DNA of 64,000 nucleotides, taken from Microvirgula aerodenitrificans DSM 15089 (GTDB lineage: Bacteria; Pseudomonadota; Gammaproteobacteria; Burkholderiales; Aquaspirillaceae). Shown piece after piece: positions 39,347 through 51,062 of the stretch. The first letter of the stretch is position 1; each line of letters starts with the position of its first letter. The translations under genes and the position numbers were made by a program. Location of the stretch: NCBI RefSeq assembly GCF_000620105.1, contig NZ_JHVK01000014.1, positions 36,450 to 100,449 on the forward strand, in the 5' to 3' direction. The notes under the pieces are model-generated. The model worked only from the letters and a program-made list of their open reading frames with translations, ran no database searches and was not told the origin of the DNA.

Positions 39347-41209
39347 CTAGCGCACGCCGCGTTCGATCTGACTGACGTCGCGCACCGCACCGGTGTCCGC
39401 ACTGGTGGTCATGGCCGCATAGGCGCGCAGGGCCGGCGTCACGACCCGGTCACGACCGACCGGCTTCCACGCATCGGCACCACGCGCCTCCATGGCGGCG
39501 CGCCGGCGCGCCAGCTCGTCATCGCTCACGACCAGGCGGATGCTGCGGTTCGGGATGTCGATTTCAATGCTGTCGCCCTCTTCCGCCAGACCGATCGCCC
39601 CACCCTCGGCCGCTTCCGGGCTGACGTGGCCGATGGACAGGCCGGAGGTACCACCGGAGAAACGGCCATCGGTCAGCAGTGCACATGCCTTGCCCAGTCC
39701 CTTGGACTTCAGGTAACTGGTCGGATACAGCATCTCCTGCATGCCCGGACCGCCCTTCGGACCTTCATAGCGGATCAGCACCAGATCGCCGGCAACGATC
39801 TGCTCGTCGAGGATGCTGGCCACGGCCGCATCCTGGCTTTCGAAAATCCGCACCCGGCCCGTGAACTTCAGAATCGACTCGTCGACCCCGGCCGTCTTCA
39901 CGATGCAGCCGCGTTCGGCAATATTGCCGTACAGCACCGCCAGCCCGCCGTCCTGCGAGTAGGCGTGTGCACCATCGCGGATGCAGCCGTCGGCACGATC
40001 GTCGTCGAGCGACGGGTAGCGCATGCTCTGGCTGAAGGCCAGCGTGGTGCGCACCCCGCCCGGCGCCGCGCGGAAGCGCTCGCGCGCCCGATCGTCGCAG
40101 CCCGGACGCTTGATGTCCCAGCGGTCGAGCGCATCGCCCAGCGTCGGCGCATGCACGCTCGGCACATGGCGTTCGATCTTGCCCAGCCGGTCCAGTTCGC
40201 CAAGGATGCCGAGCACGCCGCCGGCGCGGTGCACGTCTTCCATGTGATATTTCTGCGTGGCCGGCGCGACCTTGCACAGGCATGGCACGCGGCGCGAGAT
40301 ACGGTCGATGTCGGCCATCCGGAAGTCAACGCCGGCTTCGCTGGCGGCGGCCAGCAGGTGCAGCACGGTATTGGTCGAGCCGCCCATCGCCACATCCAGG
40401 CTCATGGCGTTCTCGAACGCGGCCTTGGTGGCGATCGCACGCGGCAGCACCGTCGCGTCGTCCTGCTCGTAATAGCGGCGGGCCAGGTCGACGATGGTCC
40501 GGCCGGCTTCGAGGAACAGCTCCTTGCGGTCCGCATGCGTGGCGACCAGTGAACCATTGCCGGGCAGCGACAGGCCCAGCGCCTCGGTCAGGCAGTTCAT
40601 CGAGTTGGCAGTAAACATGCCCGAGCAGCTGCCGCAGGTCGGACAGGCACTGCGTTCGACCCGGTCGACGTCCTCGTCGCTGACCTGGTCGTTGGCAGCT
40701 TCGACCATGGCATCGACCAGGTCGAGCTTGCGCACCGTGTCGCCCCACTGCACCTTGCCGGCCTCCATCGGGCCGCCGGACACGAAGATGACCGGGATGT
40801 TCAGCCGCAAGGCGGCCATCAGCATGCCCGGGGTGATCTTGTCACAGTTCGAGATGCACACCAGCGCATCGGCGCAGTGCGCATTGACCATGTATTCGAC
40901 GCTGTCGGCAATCAGGTCGCGCGACGGCAGGCTGTACAGCATGCCGCCGTGGCCCATGGCGATGCCGTCATCGATGGCGATGGTGTTGAATTCCTTGGCG
41001 ATGCCGCCGGCTTTCTCGATCTCGCGCGCGACCAGCTGGCCCAGGTTGTGCAGGTGGACATGACCGGGCACGAACTGGGTGAACGAGTTGGCAATGGCAA
41101 TGATCGGCTTGCCGAAATCACCGTCCGACATGCCGGTAGCGCGCCACAGTGCGCGGGCACCGGCCATGTTGCGACCGTGGGTCGAGGTTCTGGAACGATA
41201 AGCGGGCAT
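39347..41209 (-). CDS. ilvD: Dihydroxy-acid dehydratase
   Basis: A 620-residue iron-sulfur enzyme of valine, leucine and isoleucine synthesis: it removes water from dihydroxy acids. Cluster cysteines appear in [10 protein letters not shown] and [11 protein letters not shown], and [20 protein letters not shown] is the second signature. ATG 41209 has AAGGGA upstream. Full length for the long-form family. It diverges from lgt across a 300-base gap. Confidence 0.96.
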   Translation of the reverse strand: MPAYRSRTSTHGRNMAGARALWRATGMSDGDFGKPIIAIANSFTQFVPGHVHLHNLGQLVAREIEKAGGIAKEFNTIAIDDGIAMGHGGMLYSLPSRDLIADSVEYMVNAHCADALVCISNCDKITPGMLMAALRLNIPVIFVSGGPMEAGKVQWGDTVRKLDLVDAMVEAANDQVSDEDVDRVERSACPTCGSCSGMFTANSMNCLTEALGLSLPGNGSLVATHADRKELFLEAGRTIVDLARRYYEQDDATVLPRAIATKAAFENAMSLDVAMGGSTNTVLHLLAAASEAGVDFRMADIDRISRRVPCLCKVAPATQKYHMEDVHRAGGVLGILGELDRLGKIERHVPSVHAPTLGDALDRWDIKRPGCDDRARERFRAAPGGVRTTLAFSQSMRYPSLDDDRADGCIRDGAHAYSQDGGLAVLYGNIAERGCIVKTAGVDESILKFTGRVRIFESQDAAVASILDEQIVAGDLVLIRYEGPKGGPGMQEMLYPTSYLKSKGLGKACALLTDGRFSGGTSGLSIGHVSPEAAEGGAIGLAEEGDSIEIDIPNRSIRLVVSDDELARRRAAMEARGADAWKPVGRDRVVTPALRAYAAMTTSADTGAVRDVSQIERGVR

Positions 41210-41471
41210 GGAGCTGTCCCTTTTCCCTTCAGCAATTGATGTAGTCGGGTGCGGCTGCCAGATGGCCTGGCGCCCCCGTTTCTGTTGTCTGTCGCGTCGC
41301 GTCGGGGTCACCGCGCGCGCTGGCCCGGCCGGCCCGGCGCCATGCGCGTCGGGTCGCGGGAGAAACCTGGGTACGGCTGTGGATGTACCTGCGAGCTCGC
41401 CACATTGTGCGCGGAAATGCGGGCGGCCGGAAGTCTCCGCCGGTGAAACGAAAAACCGGCAGTTCCCGCTA

Positions 41472-41477
41472 TATAAT
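41472..41477 (+). promoter_or_regulatory. -10 box of the lgt promoter
   Basis: A perfect TATAAT sits 33 bases before the lgt ATG. No good -35 is seen upstream. The rest of the 300-base gap between ilvD and lgt shows no gene. Confidence 0.5.
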
Positions 41478-41509
41478 GCCGCCTTTCTCTACAGGGCCAA
41501 GGTTCAGGC

Positions 41510-42373
41510 ATGCTGACTCATCCGCAGTTCGATCCGATTGCCATCAGCATCGGTCCTCTGGCGATTCGCTGGTACGGTCTGATGTACCTGGTGGGATTCA
41601 TTCTTTTCATCGTGCTCGGCAATCTGCGCATCCGGAAAGGCCACACCGCCTTTACCAGCAAGATGCTCGACGACCTGCTGTTCTGGGGCGTGCTTGGCGT
41701 GATTTTCGGCGGCCGGCTCGGCTATGTGCTGTTCTACAAGCTTGGCGACTACCTGGCCGATCCGCTCAGCATCCTCAAGGTGTGGGAAGGCGGCATGTCG
41801 TTCCACGGTGGCTTCCTCGGCGTGCTGGTCGCCTGCGCGCTGTTCGCCCGCAAGCACCGGCTGAGCTTCTGGGACATCACCGACTTCGTCGCGCCGCTGG
41901 TACCGCTCGGCCTGGCCACCGGCCGGATCGGCAACTTCATCAACGGCGAGCTGTGGGGTCGCATTACCGATCCGTCGCGACCGTGGGCGATGCTGTTCCC
42001 GCAGGCACGCAGCGAGGATCTGCGCGCGGCAGCAGGCAATCCGCAATGGCATGAATGGCTGACCCAGTATGGCGCCCTGCCGCGGCACCCGTCGCAGCTG
42101 TACCAGTTCGCGCTGGAAGGCATGCTGCTGTTCGTGATCCTGTGGTGCTATACCGCACGTCCGCGACCACGCGCCGCCGCCTCGGCGCTGTTCCTGATCG
42201 GTTACGGTGCATTCCGCTTTATCGCCGAGTTCGCCCGCGAGCCGGACGACTTCCTCGGCCTGCTGGTCATGCACCTGTCGATGGGACAGTGGCTGTCCCT
42301 GCCGATGGTGGTGGCCGGCGCCGCCCTGTGGCAGTGGGCGCACCGTCAGGCTGGCAACAGCTTCTCGCGCTAA
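41510..42373 (+). CDS. lgt: Prolipoprotein diacylglyceryl transferase
   Basis: A 287-residue inner-membrane enzyme that attaches diacylglycerol to the lipobox Cys of prolipoproteins, which the window's lipoproteins need. Seven membrane helices; conserved [37 protein letters not shown] and [12 protein letters not shown] are visible. Length is normal. Confidence 0.97.
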   Translation: MLTHPQFDPIAISIGPLAIRWYGLMYLVGFILFIVLGNLRIRKGHTAFTSKMLDDLLFWGVLGVIFGGRLGYVLFYKLGDYLADPLSILKVWEGGMSFHGGFLGVLVACALFARKHRLSFWDITDFVAPLVPLGLATGRIGNFINGELWGRITDPSRPWAMLFPQARSEDLRAAAGNPQWHEWLTQYGALPRHPSQLYQFALEGMLLFVILWCYTARPRPRAAASALFLIGYGAFRFIAEFAREPDDFLGLLVMHLSMGQWLSLPMVVAGAALWQWAHRQAGNSFSR

Positions 42374-42439
42374 GCTCGTTCACCTGCCCGCCGCGCCCTG
42401 CGGCGGGCCATCCCGTTCCCGGATCAGGACATCGTCGCC

Positions 42440-42619
42440 ATGGAAAGTCTTTACCTGTTGATTCCGTTGAGCATCCTGCTGGTGTTCTGCATCGGCGCGC
42501 TGTTCTGGTGGGCGACCCACTCCGGCCAGTTCGACGATCTGGAAGGACCGGGTCACAGCGTACTGATGGATGACGACAAGCCCGAGCACACCGAAACCAC
42601 CGGCCAGCACGACCGCTAG
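42440..42619 (+). CDS. ccoS: CcoS, cbb3 oxidase assembly protein
   Basis: A 59-residue small membrane protein that helps insert heme b and copper into cbb3-type cytochrome oxidase. It starts MESLYLLIPLSILLVFCI, continues GALFWWA then SGQFDDLEGPG, the classic CcoS signature, and ends in a charged tail. It lies 66 bases after lgt. No other cbb3 assembly gene (ccoGHI) is next to it, so it is an orphan copy or a normal detached arrangement. Confidence 0.88.
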   Translation: MESLYLLIPLSILLVFCIGALFWWATHSGQFDDLEGPGHSVLMDDDKPEHTETTGQHDR

Positions 42620-42847
42620 GTCTGCTGCGGCCCCATCCCCGCGCCACATTGACGCCGACGCCCGTCGGAAAGTTGCCAATCCGCGTTTCTTCCCCGTGAC
42701 GCATGGCATAAGTTGATATGGCTGACGCCAGCTCCCGGCCGTCCATCACTTTATCCCGGTTTCTCCTCCGAACCTCGCCACAGCCCGCTGTGACGTGCGG
42801 CTGCTGTTGCATGCCCGCCGTCCGGTCCGTGTCATCTGGAGTGCACC

Positions 42848-45800
42848 ATGTTATTCGACTCGAATGTATTCAACATGATCGACTGGACAGTCGATGGCGT
42901 CGAGCCCTGCACCGGCATGTATATCCGTACCCTGCCCCTTGCCAGCCTGCCATCCTGCCAATTGCAGGGGCCGGTGCTCGATCTGGCTTTGCGCTTCAAT
43001 CAGTTCAATGCCAATGATTACGGCTTTGGTGTCGGCTGGGAATTGACACTGACCCGGGTCGAAGTCGAAGACAATGTGAGCACCCTGGTGCTGGCCAATG
43101 GCCAGCGCTATCGCATCCAGTCGACCGGTGACGGCCCGGTCACGCTGCAGTACAAAAAGACCCAGACCTTCAACTGCACAATGACCGGGCCCGGCGCCTA
43201 CACCATCACTTACAAAAGCGGATTTATCGAGGAGCTGATCAATAACAAACTCCGCACCATCACCGCGCCCAATGGCAAGAAAATCTATTTCAACTGGCGC
43301 GACAACAAGGCATTCAGTATCCAGGATGAAAACCAGAACCGGGCCGGAAAGGGGGCCATGGTCGCCACCAAATGGTCAGGCCAGAACCATATCGTGGTCA
43401 CCCCCAGAGGTTCCATCACTTATGCCACCGCGACCGACCCCGACAGCAAAATCCGCTCGCTGACCAGCGTAACGACAACAATGGGCACCGATGTGCTGAC
43501 GCTCTATGCCGTCCAGTATCTGGTCCACAACACACGCTATCTGTGCATCAAGGACATTGTCTCGCTTGCGGAAAGCCGGCAACACGAAATCATTGCCTAT
43601 CAGGCCATAAGTACGCCAGCGGGAATGCCGGGCAGTGTGTATGCCGTCGGCACACTGGACTTCGATACGTCAGGAAGCTATCTGGCCGAGTCCTTTGTCC
43701 GCACCCTTTATGCAAGGTCAACCGAGAACTACACCGGTTACCCGCTGGTCACCGCCTGGAAGAGCGATGTCGACAATCTGGAAGACTTGCCAGACAGCTT
43801 TACTTTCAGCGTCGAGGCGACAACAGCCGCAAAAAGGAAAATACAACACAGCTATAACAAATTCTATTTGCTGACCAGCGAACAGCCCATGGCGCCGGAA
43901 GATACCCCGACCAGCCCCAAACCGGGAAAGCTTGTCACATATGAATACCTGCTGGTGGCAAACAGTGGTATCAATTTCCAATCACCCACGTTCATGCTGC
44001 CCGTTACCATCAAAAATATTCGCCAGGACTACAATACCAAAACGGGGAAGCTCCAGCAGATTTCATCAAATACCCAGTACACCTACGACAATGATTCCAA
44101 TATTACCATGCTCGTTAATCCTGACGGCACGGTAGAAAGATACACTTATTATCCGGCGACCGGGTCCAGCCAGGGAAGTACCATATTCTGCCCCCCCGAT
44201 CCGGGCGGATTTATCAATTATCTGAGAGAAAAAACCCTTTCCCCTTATAACAGCAAGATTGATCATCTGCACATCAACACTTATGCCTATATTGCCATTG
44301 CCAACACCAATCTGGTTCAGCTGCGCGAAGCCGTTCTGTCCTCCCGCAGCCAGGGAAAAGGCGTCATGCCTGTCAACTGGACAAAAGAAGAATACGAGTA
44401 TCAGACAAACCCGGCCGAGGCTTTCTATGGCTCACGAATCAAAACGACATTCAGCATGCTGTATGAGAACAGCACACCCTGCGTCACAACAACCACGGTC
44501 AATTTTAGCCTTGCGCAAAACAGCGTCTCCATCCTGACCACCCGGATCGGGTTCGATGACAAACCGGAAGCCCCGACAAGAAATTTCCATACGGAAGTCC
44601 GCACTGCCGATTGCGGCGATGTCACGCAATCGACTGACAACAACAACCTGACCCGTTTTTTTACCTACGACGCACTGGGACGTCTGACCAAAACCACATT
44701 GCCGTGGGGACCGGGAGTGGACGACTGGGCAACGATAACGACAAGCTATTTTCCAGCCACTGGCATAAAGCATACTCAGGACAGTCGGGAGCGTTTTCAG
44801 CGGACATTTACATTGAACAGCCGCGGCGATCCGCTGACGGAAAGCTACAGCCTGACCTTGACGGGGCAAGGGGGAATACCCGTAACCCATGACTACCTGA
44901 TGACGGAAAACACCTACAACAGTCTGTTTCAACTGGAAAAAAGTATCATTTACGATTACACCCTGGAAAAAAGGATCAAACTGACCGCAACAACGCGCTA
45001 CCAGTGGAGTCTTTTTGATGAGATCCTGTTTCAGGAAAATCCGGATATCAGCAACGATACCTACACGTATCACTATCTCGACAATACGATCAGTGTCACA
45101 CACCAGCCAGGCAACAGCACCGTCATCTCGACCTACAACAATAAAGGTGCGATCGTCAGGCGCACAAGCACGTCAACCTGGAAAGACAAGAGCAGCGATG
45201 GCGATACCGAGCAGTTTCTGTATGACGGATACTGGAACCTCATCAACCATTCCCATAGCAGCGGAGAGACGCTGACCTATGCTTATGATTTTCTGGGGCG
45301 GGTCCTGGCTCAGAAAGGAGAAATCAGCGGCAACAAAACCTATGGTTATGCGCTGCACACGACCGCGGCACTGGTCACGGAGATCAAGGTTGACGGTACC
45401 AGCATGGGGCAACGCACTTATGACGGGCTGGACCGTGAAACCAGTTCCATCGTGGGCAAGGCCACGACCCGGATTTCCTACGATGGTTCCAGCATCCAGA
45501 CCCAGCCCAGCATGGTCTCCATCAACAACGGCCGGGTGTTCAAATATACCTATAATGCGGCACTGAATCAGTTGACGTCGAGAACCGTGACGCCATGCCC
45601 CACCCAGCAAAATCCGGCACCCGCACCGACAGGAAACCGGACCTATAAATTTCTCCATGACAGCGGACTGCCAGCCAGCGCCAGCAATGTCATCGACAGC
45701 TATACCCGGCTGTTTGGTTATGATGAATTCAATAATTTATCGAGTGAAACAGGCAATTACTTTTCTCCAAATATTACCAGAAGACAGCCTTATTCCATCA

Positions 45801-47149
45801 ATATTTTTTCTACCATACGAGGACTTCCCATCAGGGCCGACGTCCGGCTGATTGACCCTGACGACGAGAGAAAAAACATTACGGTTACCAAAAACTATCT
45901 GTACCAGTCCGAAGGGGGGCACCTGATCCAGGAGGAGTGCCTGATCAATAGCCAACTCCATTCCCGCATCAATTACAGTCGTGATGCAGCGGGAAACCTG
46001 GTGGATCTCGACACCTACGCCCATATCGGCGACGGCAAGAAAACCATCATGCCTGTCCCTGACACTCCCGCCCAGTACTTCGCAAAAATTCATACCAAAT
46101 TTTCTTATGCCTGGTTCAACCTGCTGCAAAGCAAAACCAATTTCTGCTCAAAACACCCATCACCCATTCTAGAACAGCGATTTTCTTATAACAGAATGAA
46201 TTTACTGACGCAGGCAAGAACCACCACAGGTGGCACACATGCATTAAGATGGTCAGAATTTTATTCATACACGAAAGCCGGGACCCTGACGCGGTGGCAA
46301 AAATCCGGCAACATCAATTTCCAGGACCCGTTCTTGCACTGGATCCGATCCCAGTTTTTCTCTTACAGCACATCAGGCAATATTATGGGAATCAATGCCG
46401 AACATTCCACAGGCAGGCTGCGTATCAACTATGAATACACAGACGCATTCGTCCTGAGCAAAATCACCCGACAAGCCATCGATAATAATGGGCAACCCAA
46501 AGGGAACCCAGCAACGGTCAGCTATACAACCGACAGTGAAGGAAATGTTATTTCCGAAATAACAAAGGAGCCCACCACGACCTATACAACCAATTACAAC
46601 TATGGAGGAGAAACCAATTTTTCATCCATAAAAAAATCCAGCAGCACAACGGCCAATCTTATCAATTCACGCTATTACTACGATGCCAGCGACACCATTC
46701 TTTCTATAGAAAAAGACCCCGGGGAAAAATATACGACTGTCCATTGTCGGTATTATTTATTCAACGAAATCATCGCTGAATGCACTTATATAGACACATC
46801 CAGAGCCACTTCAAAAACCTACACCATCTTTCATCATGGCAATAGTGAAACACTGCTGATCAGCAGCATCAGTCCCGATCAGAACGTCGTCACCTACCCC
46901 TGCCTCAACCAGCCCAATGGCAGCCAGATTGCCGTAGGCGAGTATTTTTCCCTGGTGCCGCCGCAAGAAGGGGGCCCGCTGTCAAGAACCTACCTGCCCC
47001 AGTACCGGATTTACCTGCAGGGGCAAAATGCCTATGGCTACGTTTTCAGAACGAAGCACAGTGACCACCTGATCCATCCCGTGTACAAGTACGACTACCG
47101 TACGGGCAAGATGGTGGAAACGCTGGAATACCCGCTATCCTCCGTGTAA
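42848..47149 (+). CDS. RHS/YD-repeat shell-like protein without toxin tip
   Basis: A 1433-residue RHS-type protein. The N-terminus (VEPCTGMYIRTLPL, then LDLALRFNQFNANDYGFGVGWEL) matches the start of bacterial RHS proteins close to Tc-toxin B/C shells. YD-type repeats such as YDNDSNITMLVNPDG, YDALGRLTKTTLPWG and YDGLDRETSS run through the middle, where they wrap a hollow shell. The usual RHS core (DPxGLxxG motif) and a variable toxic tip are not seen; the protein ends VETLEYPLSSV after a Tyr-rich stretch. A good ribosome site (GGAG) precedes the ATG. AAA and ATT codons are common and GC is clearly lower than in the neighbours, suggesting transfer. No signal peptide. Confidence 0.8.
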   Translation: MLFDSNVFNMIDWTVDGVEPCTGMYIRTLPLASLPSCQLQGPVLDLALRFNQFNANDYGFGVGWELTLTRVEVEDNVSTLVLANGQRYRIQSTGDGPVTLQYKKTQTFNCTMTGPGAYTITYKSGFIEELINNKLRTITAPNGKKIYFNWRDNKAFSIQDENQNRAGKGAMVATKWSGQNHIVVTPRGSITYATATDPDSKIRSLTSVTTTMGTDVLTLYAVQYLVHNTRYLCIKDIVSLAESRQHEIIAYQAISTPAGMPGSVYAVGTLDFDTSGSYLAESFVRTLYARSTENYTGYPLVTAWKSDVDNLEDLPDSFTFSVEATTAAKRKIQHSYNKFYLLTSEQPMAPEDTPTSPKPGKLVTYEYLLVANSGINFQSPTFMLPVTIKNIRQDYNTKTGKLQQISSNTQYTYDNDSNITMLVNPDGTVERYTYYPATGSSQGSTIFCPPDPGGFINYLREKTLSPYNSKIDHLHINTYAYIAIANTNLVQLREAVLSSRSQGKGVMPVNWTKEEYEYQTNPAEAFYGSRIKTTFSMLYENSTPCVTTTTVNFSLAQNSVSILTTRIGFDDKPEAPTRNFHTEVRTADCGDVTQSTDNNNLTRFFTYDALGRLTKTTLPWGPGVDDWATITTSYFPATGIKHTQDSRERFQRTFTLNSRGDPLTESYSLTLTGQGGIPVTHDYLMTENTYNSLFQLEKSIIYDYTLEKRIKLTATTRYQWSLFDEILFQENPDISNDTYTYHYLDNTISVTHQPGNSTVISTYNNKGAIVRRTSTSTWKDKSSDGDTEQFLYDGYWNLINHSHSSGETLTYAYDFLGRVLAQKGEISGNKTYGYALHTTAALVTEIKVDGTSMGQRTYDGLDRETSSIVGKATTRISYDGSSIQTQPSMVSINNGRVFKYTYNAALNQLTSRTVTPCPTQQNPAPAPTGNRTYKFLHDSGLPASASNVIDSYTRLFGYDEFNNLSSETGNYFSPNITRRQPYSINIFSTIRGLPIRADVRLIDPDDERKNITVTKNYLYQSEGGHLIQEECLINSQLHSRINYSRDAAGNLVDLDTYAHIGDGKKTIMPVPDTPAQYFAKIHTKFSYAWFNLLQSKTNFCSKHPSPILEQRFSYNRMNLLTQARTTTGGTHALRWSEFYSYTKAGTLTRWQKSGNINFQDPFLHWIRSQFFSYSTSGNIMGINAEHSTGRLRINYEYTDAFVLSKITRQAIDNNGQPKGNPATVSYTTDSEGNVISEITKEPTTTYTTNYNYGGETNFSSIKKSSSTTANLINSRYYYDASDTILSIEKDPGEKYTTVHCRYYLFNEIIAECTYIDTSRATSKTYTIFHHGNSETLLISSISPDQNVVTYPCLNQPNGSQIAVGEYFSLVPPQEGGPLSRTYLPQYRIYLQGQNAYGYVFRTKHSDHLIHPVYKYDYRTGKMVETLEYPLSSV

Positions 47150-47178
47150 CAGGCAATGCGCCGCCCCGCACCGGGCAA

Positions 47179-48270
47179 TCATCCGGTTTTTTTCAGCCAG
47201 TCGGCCCACTGTGCCGCCACGCGGCTGGCTTCATGCCGGTCCTCCATGTGCCGCCTGGCCGTGCAACTGAGTGCCAGTGCAAATTCTGGCGAATCGACCA
47301 GTCGTGCGATGGCATGGGCAAGCGAATCGGCATCGGCCGGCGGCACCAGCAAACCGTCAACACCTTCACGCAGTCGCTCCGGCACGGCACCGATCCGTGT
47401 TGCCACGCACGGCAGACCCTGCGCCATGCCGACCAGCAACGCCTCTCCGCTGCCCGGCAGCAATGCCGGCTCGATCAGTGCATCGACTCCGCGCAGCCGA
47501 GTGCGCACTGCCGCAGCCGGCGCTGATGGCAGCCATTCGATCCGTGAAGACAGATTCAGCTGGTCAGCCCGGCTTTTCAGTTCGTCTGCCAATGGCCCGT
47601 CGCCAATCAGCAGCAACTGGAGCGGGTAAGCGGCCTTGACCAGCATTGCCATCGCTTCCAGCAGGGTGGCGTGGCCACTGGCGGCGACCAGCGGGCCGAC
47701 CGCCATCAGCCTGAATGCCCCGCTGCGGGCCCGCGGCGGCTGCCAGTCGTGGCGAAGCAGGTCGATGGCCGGCGGCACCAGCACGGCGGCCGGCTCGCCA
47801 CCTGCAGCCAGCCAGTGCGCCTGCGCATAGAAACTGTCGCACAGCACCTGTCCGTCCGCTGGCGGGCTGGCCAGCCCGGTGCGCGCCCACCACAGACAGG
47901 GAATCCCCAGCTCGCGATGCAGGGCACGCCCCAGCCAGACCGATTGCGCGTCCCCTCCCAGCAGCAGGCTGTCGACTTTTTCCGCCCGCAGGGTGGCGGC
48001 CATCTCGCGCGCCGCACCCAGCCACGGCCAGTGGGCGCGCGACAGTCCCCTGAGCCGCCATGGCCGGCGCAATGCCGCCGGCCACCAGCGGGCGCCGGGG
48101 CTGGGGCTGACCGGCACCACGGTAATGCCGACCCGCGTCAGCGCCTGCTGCCAGGCCGACTGCACACCAAGCGGGTCCGGCACGCTCGCCTCCGCCACCC
48201 AGCCGAGACGACGGAGCGGCCAACGCTGCTGCGGCGTGGCCGGTGACGGGGTATACAGCGCCGTGTCCAT
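47179..48270 (-). CDS. Family-4 type glycosyltransferase
   Basis: A 363-residue GT-B transferase. The C-terminal half has the donor site pattern: RLMAVGPLVAASGHATLLEA, LLLIGDGPLADELKS, ALIEPALLPGSGEALLVGMA and PCVATRIGAVPERLREGVDG. The last holds the family GT4 E-x7-E region. The N-terminal half is divergent. The acceptor (LPS or another glycan) is unknown. It stands alone: adk and RHS neighbours do not belong to it. Confidence 0.8.
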   Translation of the reverse strand: MDTALYTPSPATPQQRWPLRRLGWVAEASVPDPLGVQSAWQQALTRVGITVVPVSPSPGARWWPAALRRPWRLRGLSRAHWPWLGAAREMAATLRAEKVDSLLLGGDAQSVWLGRALHRELGIPCLWWARTGLASPPADGQVLCDSFYAQAHWLAAGGEPAAVLVPPAIDLLRHDWQPPRARSGAFRLMAVGPLVAASGHATLLEAMAMLVKAAYPLQLLLIGDGPLADELKSRADQLNLSSRIEWLPSAPAAAVRTRLRGVDALIEPALLPGSGEALLVGMAQGLPCVATRIGAVPERLREGVDGLLVPPADADSLAHAIARLVDSPEFALALSCTARRHMEDRHEASRVAAQWADWLKKTG

Positions 48271-48361
48271 GGCGGGCTCCGGGTCGGGAACTGACTTCTT
48301 TACCTTGTCGCCAGGCAGCCGGCTTTGTCAATGAAACGATGCGCCAGCCCCCGCAAACAAA

Positions 48362-48388
48362 CAAAAAAACCCCGTCATGAAGACGGGG
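48362..48388 (-). terminator. Rho-independent terminator after adk
   Basis: A 7-bp stem (CCCCGTC with GACGGGG) is followed on the minus strand by a T-run of seven. Confidence 0.88.
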
Positions 48389-48414
48389 CCGGGTATTTCA
48401 GGCAGCGATGCGGT

Positions 48415-49110
<696 letters not shown>

Positions 49111-49875
49111 TCATCGGGCAGCGAACAGCCGGCGGACACGCTCGAGATCGTCGGGCGTGTCGACGCCGGGTGCAGGCGCGCCGGTCAGCGTGGCAACCGT
49201 GATCGGAAAGCCGTGCCACAGCACCCGCAGCTGTTCGAGGGCTTCGATGCTCTCGATCGGTGCGGGGGACAGCTCGCGGTACTGGCGCAGGAATCCCGCC
49301 CGGTAGGCGTAGATGCCGACGTGCCGCAAGGCGGGGTGGTCCGCCGGCAGCACGGACCGGTCCGTCGCAAAGGCGTCGCGCGCCCAGGGCAGTGGTGCCC
49401 GGCTAAAGTAAAGGGCGCGGTTATGACGGTCAAGTACGACTTTGACCACATTCGGGCTGAAGAAGTCCGCCGCATTGTCCAGCGGGTGCGCGGCGGTCGA
49501 CATCGGCGCGTCGCTGCCGTCCAGGGCTGCGGCCACGCAGTCGATCACCCCGGGCTCGATCAGCGGTTCGTCGCCCTGCACATTGACGACGATCTGGCCG
49601 TCGGCCAGCGTCAGCAGATCGGCGACCTCGGCCAGCCGGTCGGTGCCGCTCGGGTGGTCGGCGGCGGTCATGACCGCCTCGACACCGTGTTCGCTGCAGG
49701 CCGCCAGGATGCGCGGATGATCGGTCGCCACCACCACGCGGCCGGCGCGGCTGCGCGCCGCCTGCTCGGCCACGCGCACCACCATCGGCTTGCCGGCGAT
49801 ATCGGCCAGCGGCTTGTCGGGCAGACGGGTCGATTTCAGCCGCGACGGGATGACGACGACGAAATCGGCCGACAT
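49111..49875 (-). CDS. kdsB: CMP-KDO synthetase
   Basis: A 254-residue enzyme that activates KDO with CTP for lipopolysaccharide core. It starts [22 protein letters not shown], with conserved QGDEPLIEP and [11 protein letters not shown]. Its start overlaps the Trm112 stop. It is the third from last gene in the exbB-exbD-lpxK-Trm112-kdsB-adk series. Confidence 0.97.
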   Translation of the reverse strand: MSADFVVVIPSRLKSTRLPDKPLADIAGKPMVVRVAEQAARSRAGRVVVATDHPRILAACSEHGVEAVMTAADHPSGTDRLAEVADLLTLADGQIVVNVQGDEPLIEPGVIDCVAAALDGSDAPMSTAAHPLDNAADFFSPNVVKVVLDRHNRALYFSRAPLPWARDAFATDRSVLPADHPALRHVGIYAYRAGFLRQYRELSPAPIESIEALEQLRVLWHGFPITVATLTGAPAPGVDTPDDLERVRRLFAAR

Positions 49876-50057
49876 CAGCCGATGTCCTCGTCTGCGGCGA
49901 GTTCGCGCGCATCACTTTCCAGCATGACCGGGATATCGTCCCGGATCGGGAAAGCCAGGCGATCGCCCTTGCAGACCAGTTCCTGTGCGTCCTTGCGCAA
50001 CACGAGCGGGCCCTTGCAAACCGGGCAGACCAGGATTTCGAGCAGTTTGGCGTCCAT
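49875..50057 (-). CDS. Trm112-family small protein (YcaR-like)
   Basis: A 60-residue protein of the Trm112 fold. CPVCKGPL near the start is the family zinc-type motif, with [19 protein letters not shown] after it. In bacteria members often sit with lpxK and kdsB, as here. In eukaryotes Trm112 activates methyltransferases, but the bacterial job is not settled. Start and stop overlap or abut lpxK and kdsB. Confidence 0.9.
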   Translation of the reverse strand: MDAKLLEILVCPVCKGPLVLRKDAQELVCKGDRLAFPIRDDIPVMLESDARELAADEDIG

Positions 50058-50063
50058 GTGCAG

Positions 50064-51062
50064 TCACAGTCCTTCGAGGGTTCGGGCCAGCCAGCGCCCG
50101 AGATCGGGTTCCATCACGGCGGCAACCGGCAAAGCCCAGATTCTAGCATCCTTGCCCTGCCGCAGTTTTACCGCGTCCTTTTCCGTGACCAGGATGGCGT
50201 CGGCATCGGGCATGTCGCCGTCGGCATAGTGATGGTGGTCGGGAAACGCATACTGGCGCGGATGCAGGCCCAGCGACGCCAGCGTGGCGAAGAAACGCTC
50301 CGGATGGCCAATGCCGGCCACGGCCGCGCAGTCCTTCCCGGCCAGATCGGCGGCCTCGCAGTACCGGTCCGGTGCAACCAGTTGCCAGAAACGCCCGGGG
50401 CGCAGTGTCATGACGAAGCCCGGCACGCCGGCCGGCAGCAGGTCCGGCCGCGCCGCGCCATGGCTCACCACGGCATCGACCGTCGCCAGCCGGCCCCGTG
50501 GCTCGCGCAGCGGGCCTGCGGGCAGCCGCCAGCCATTGCCGAGCCCGCGTGCGGCATCCAGCACCGCGATCTCGACATCGCGCGCCAGCCGGTAATGCTG
50601 GAGCCCGTCATCGGACAGCAGCACGTCGACATCGGGATGCGCCGCCAGCAGCGCGCGTCCGGCGGCAACGCGGTCGCGGCCGACCCAGACCGGGCAGCCA
50701 GTGGTCGCCAGCAGCAGCGGCTCGTCGCCGACTTCAGCGGCCGCACTGTCCACCGTCACTGCCGTCGGCGCCTGGTGACTGCCGCCATAGCCGCGGCTGA
50801 TCACGCCGGGGTGCCAGCCCTGCGCCCGCAGCGCGTCGACCAGATAGCGGGTCAGCGGTGTCTTGCCGACACCGCCGACATTGATGTTGCCAACCACCAC
50901 CACCGGTACCGGCAGGCGCTCGCAGCGCAACCAGCCATGGCGATACGCGCAGCGGCGCACACCGCTGACCAGGACAAACAGGGCCGACAGCGGCGCCAGC
51001 AGCAGGGTCAATGCCGGGTGCGGCGCATACCAGTGCGCTTCGATCAGGCGGGACAGGCTCAT
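50064..51062 (-). CDS. lpxK: Tetraacyldisaccharide 4'-kinase
   Basis: A 332-residue membrane-associated kinase that phosphorylates the lipid A precursor at the 4' position. The Walker A is VGGVGKTPLTRYL, preceded by VVVGNINVG, and DDGLQHYRLARDVEI is the second LpxK signature. Stops six bases before the Trm112 gene; its start overlaps the exbD stop by ATGA. Confidence 0.96.
   Translation of the reverse strand: MSLSRLIEAHWYAPHPALTLLLAPLSALFVLVSGVRRCAYRHGWLRCERLPVPVVVVGNINVGGVGKTPLTRYLVDALRAQGWHPGVISRGYGGSHQAPTAVTVDSAAAEVGDEPLLLATTGCPVWVGRDRVAAGRALLAAHPDVDVLLSDDGLQHYRLARDVEIAVLDAARGLGNGWRLPAGPLREPRGRLATVDAVVSHGAARPDLLPAGVPGFVMTLRPGRFWQLVAPDRYCEAADLAGKDCAAVAGIGHPERFFATLASLGLHPRQYAFPDHHHYADGDMPDADAILVTEKDAVKLRQGKDARIWALPVAAVMEPDLGRWLARTLEGL

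Noticed and set aside
47150..48270. Immunity gene for the RHS protein
   Set aside because: The next gene is on the opposite strand and is a clear glycosyltransferase.
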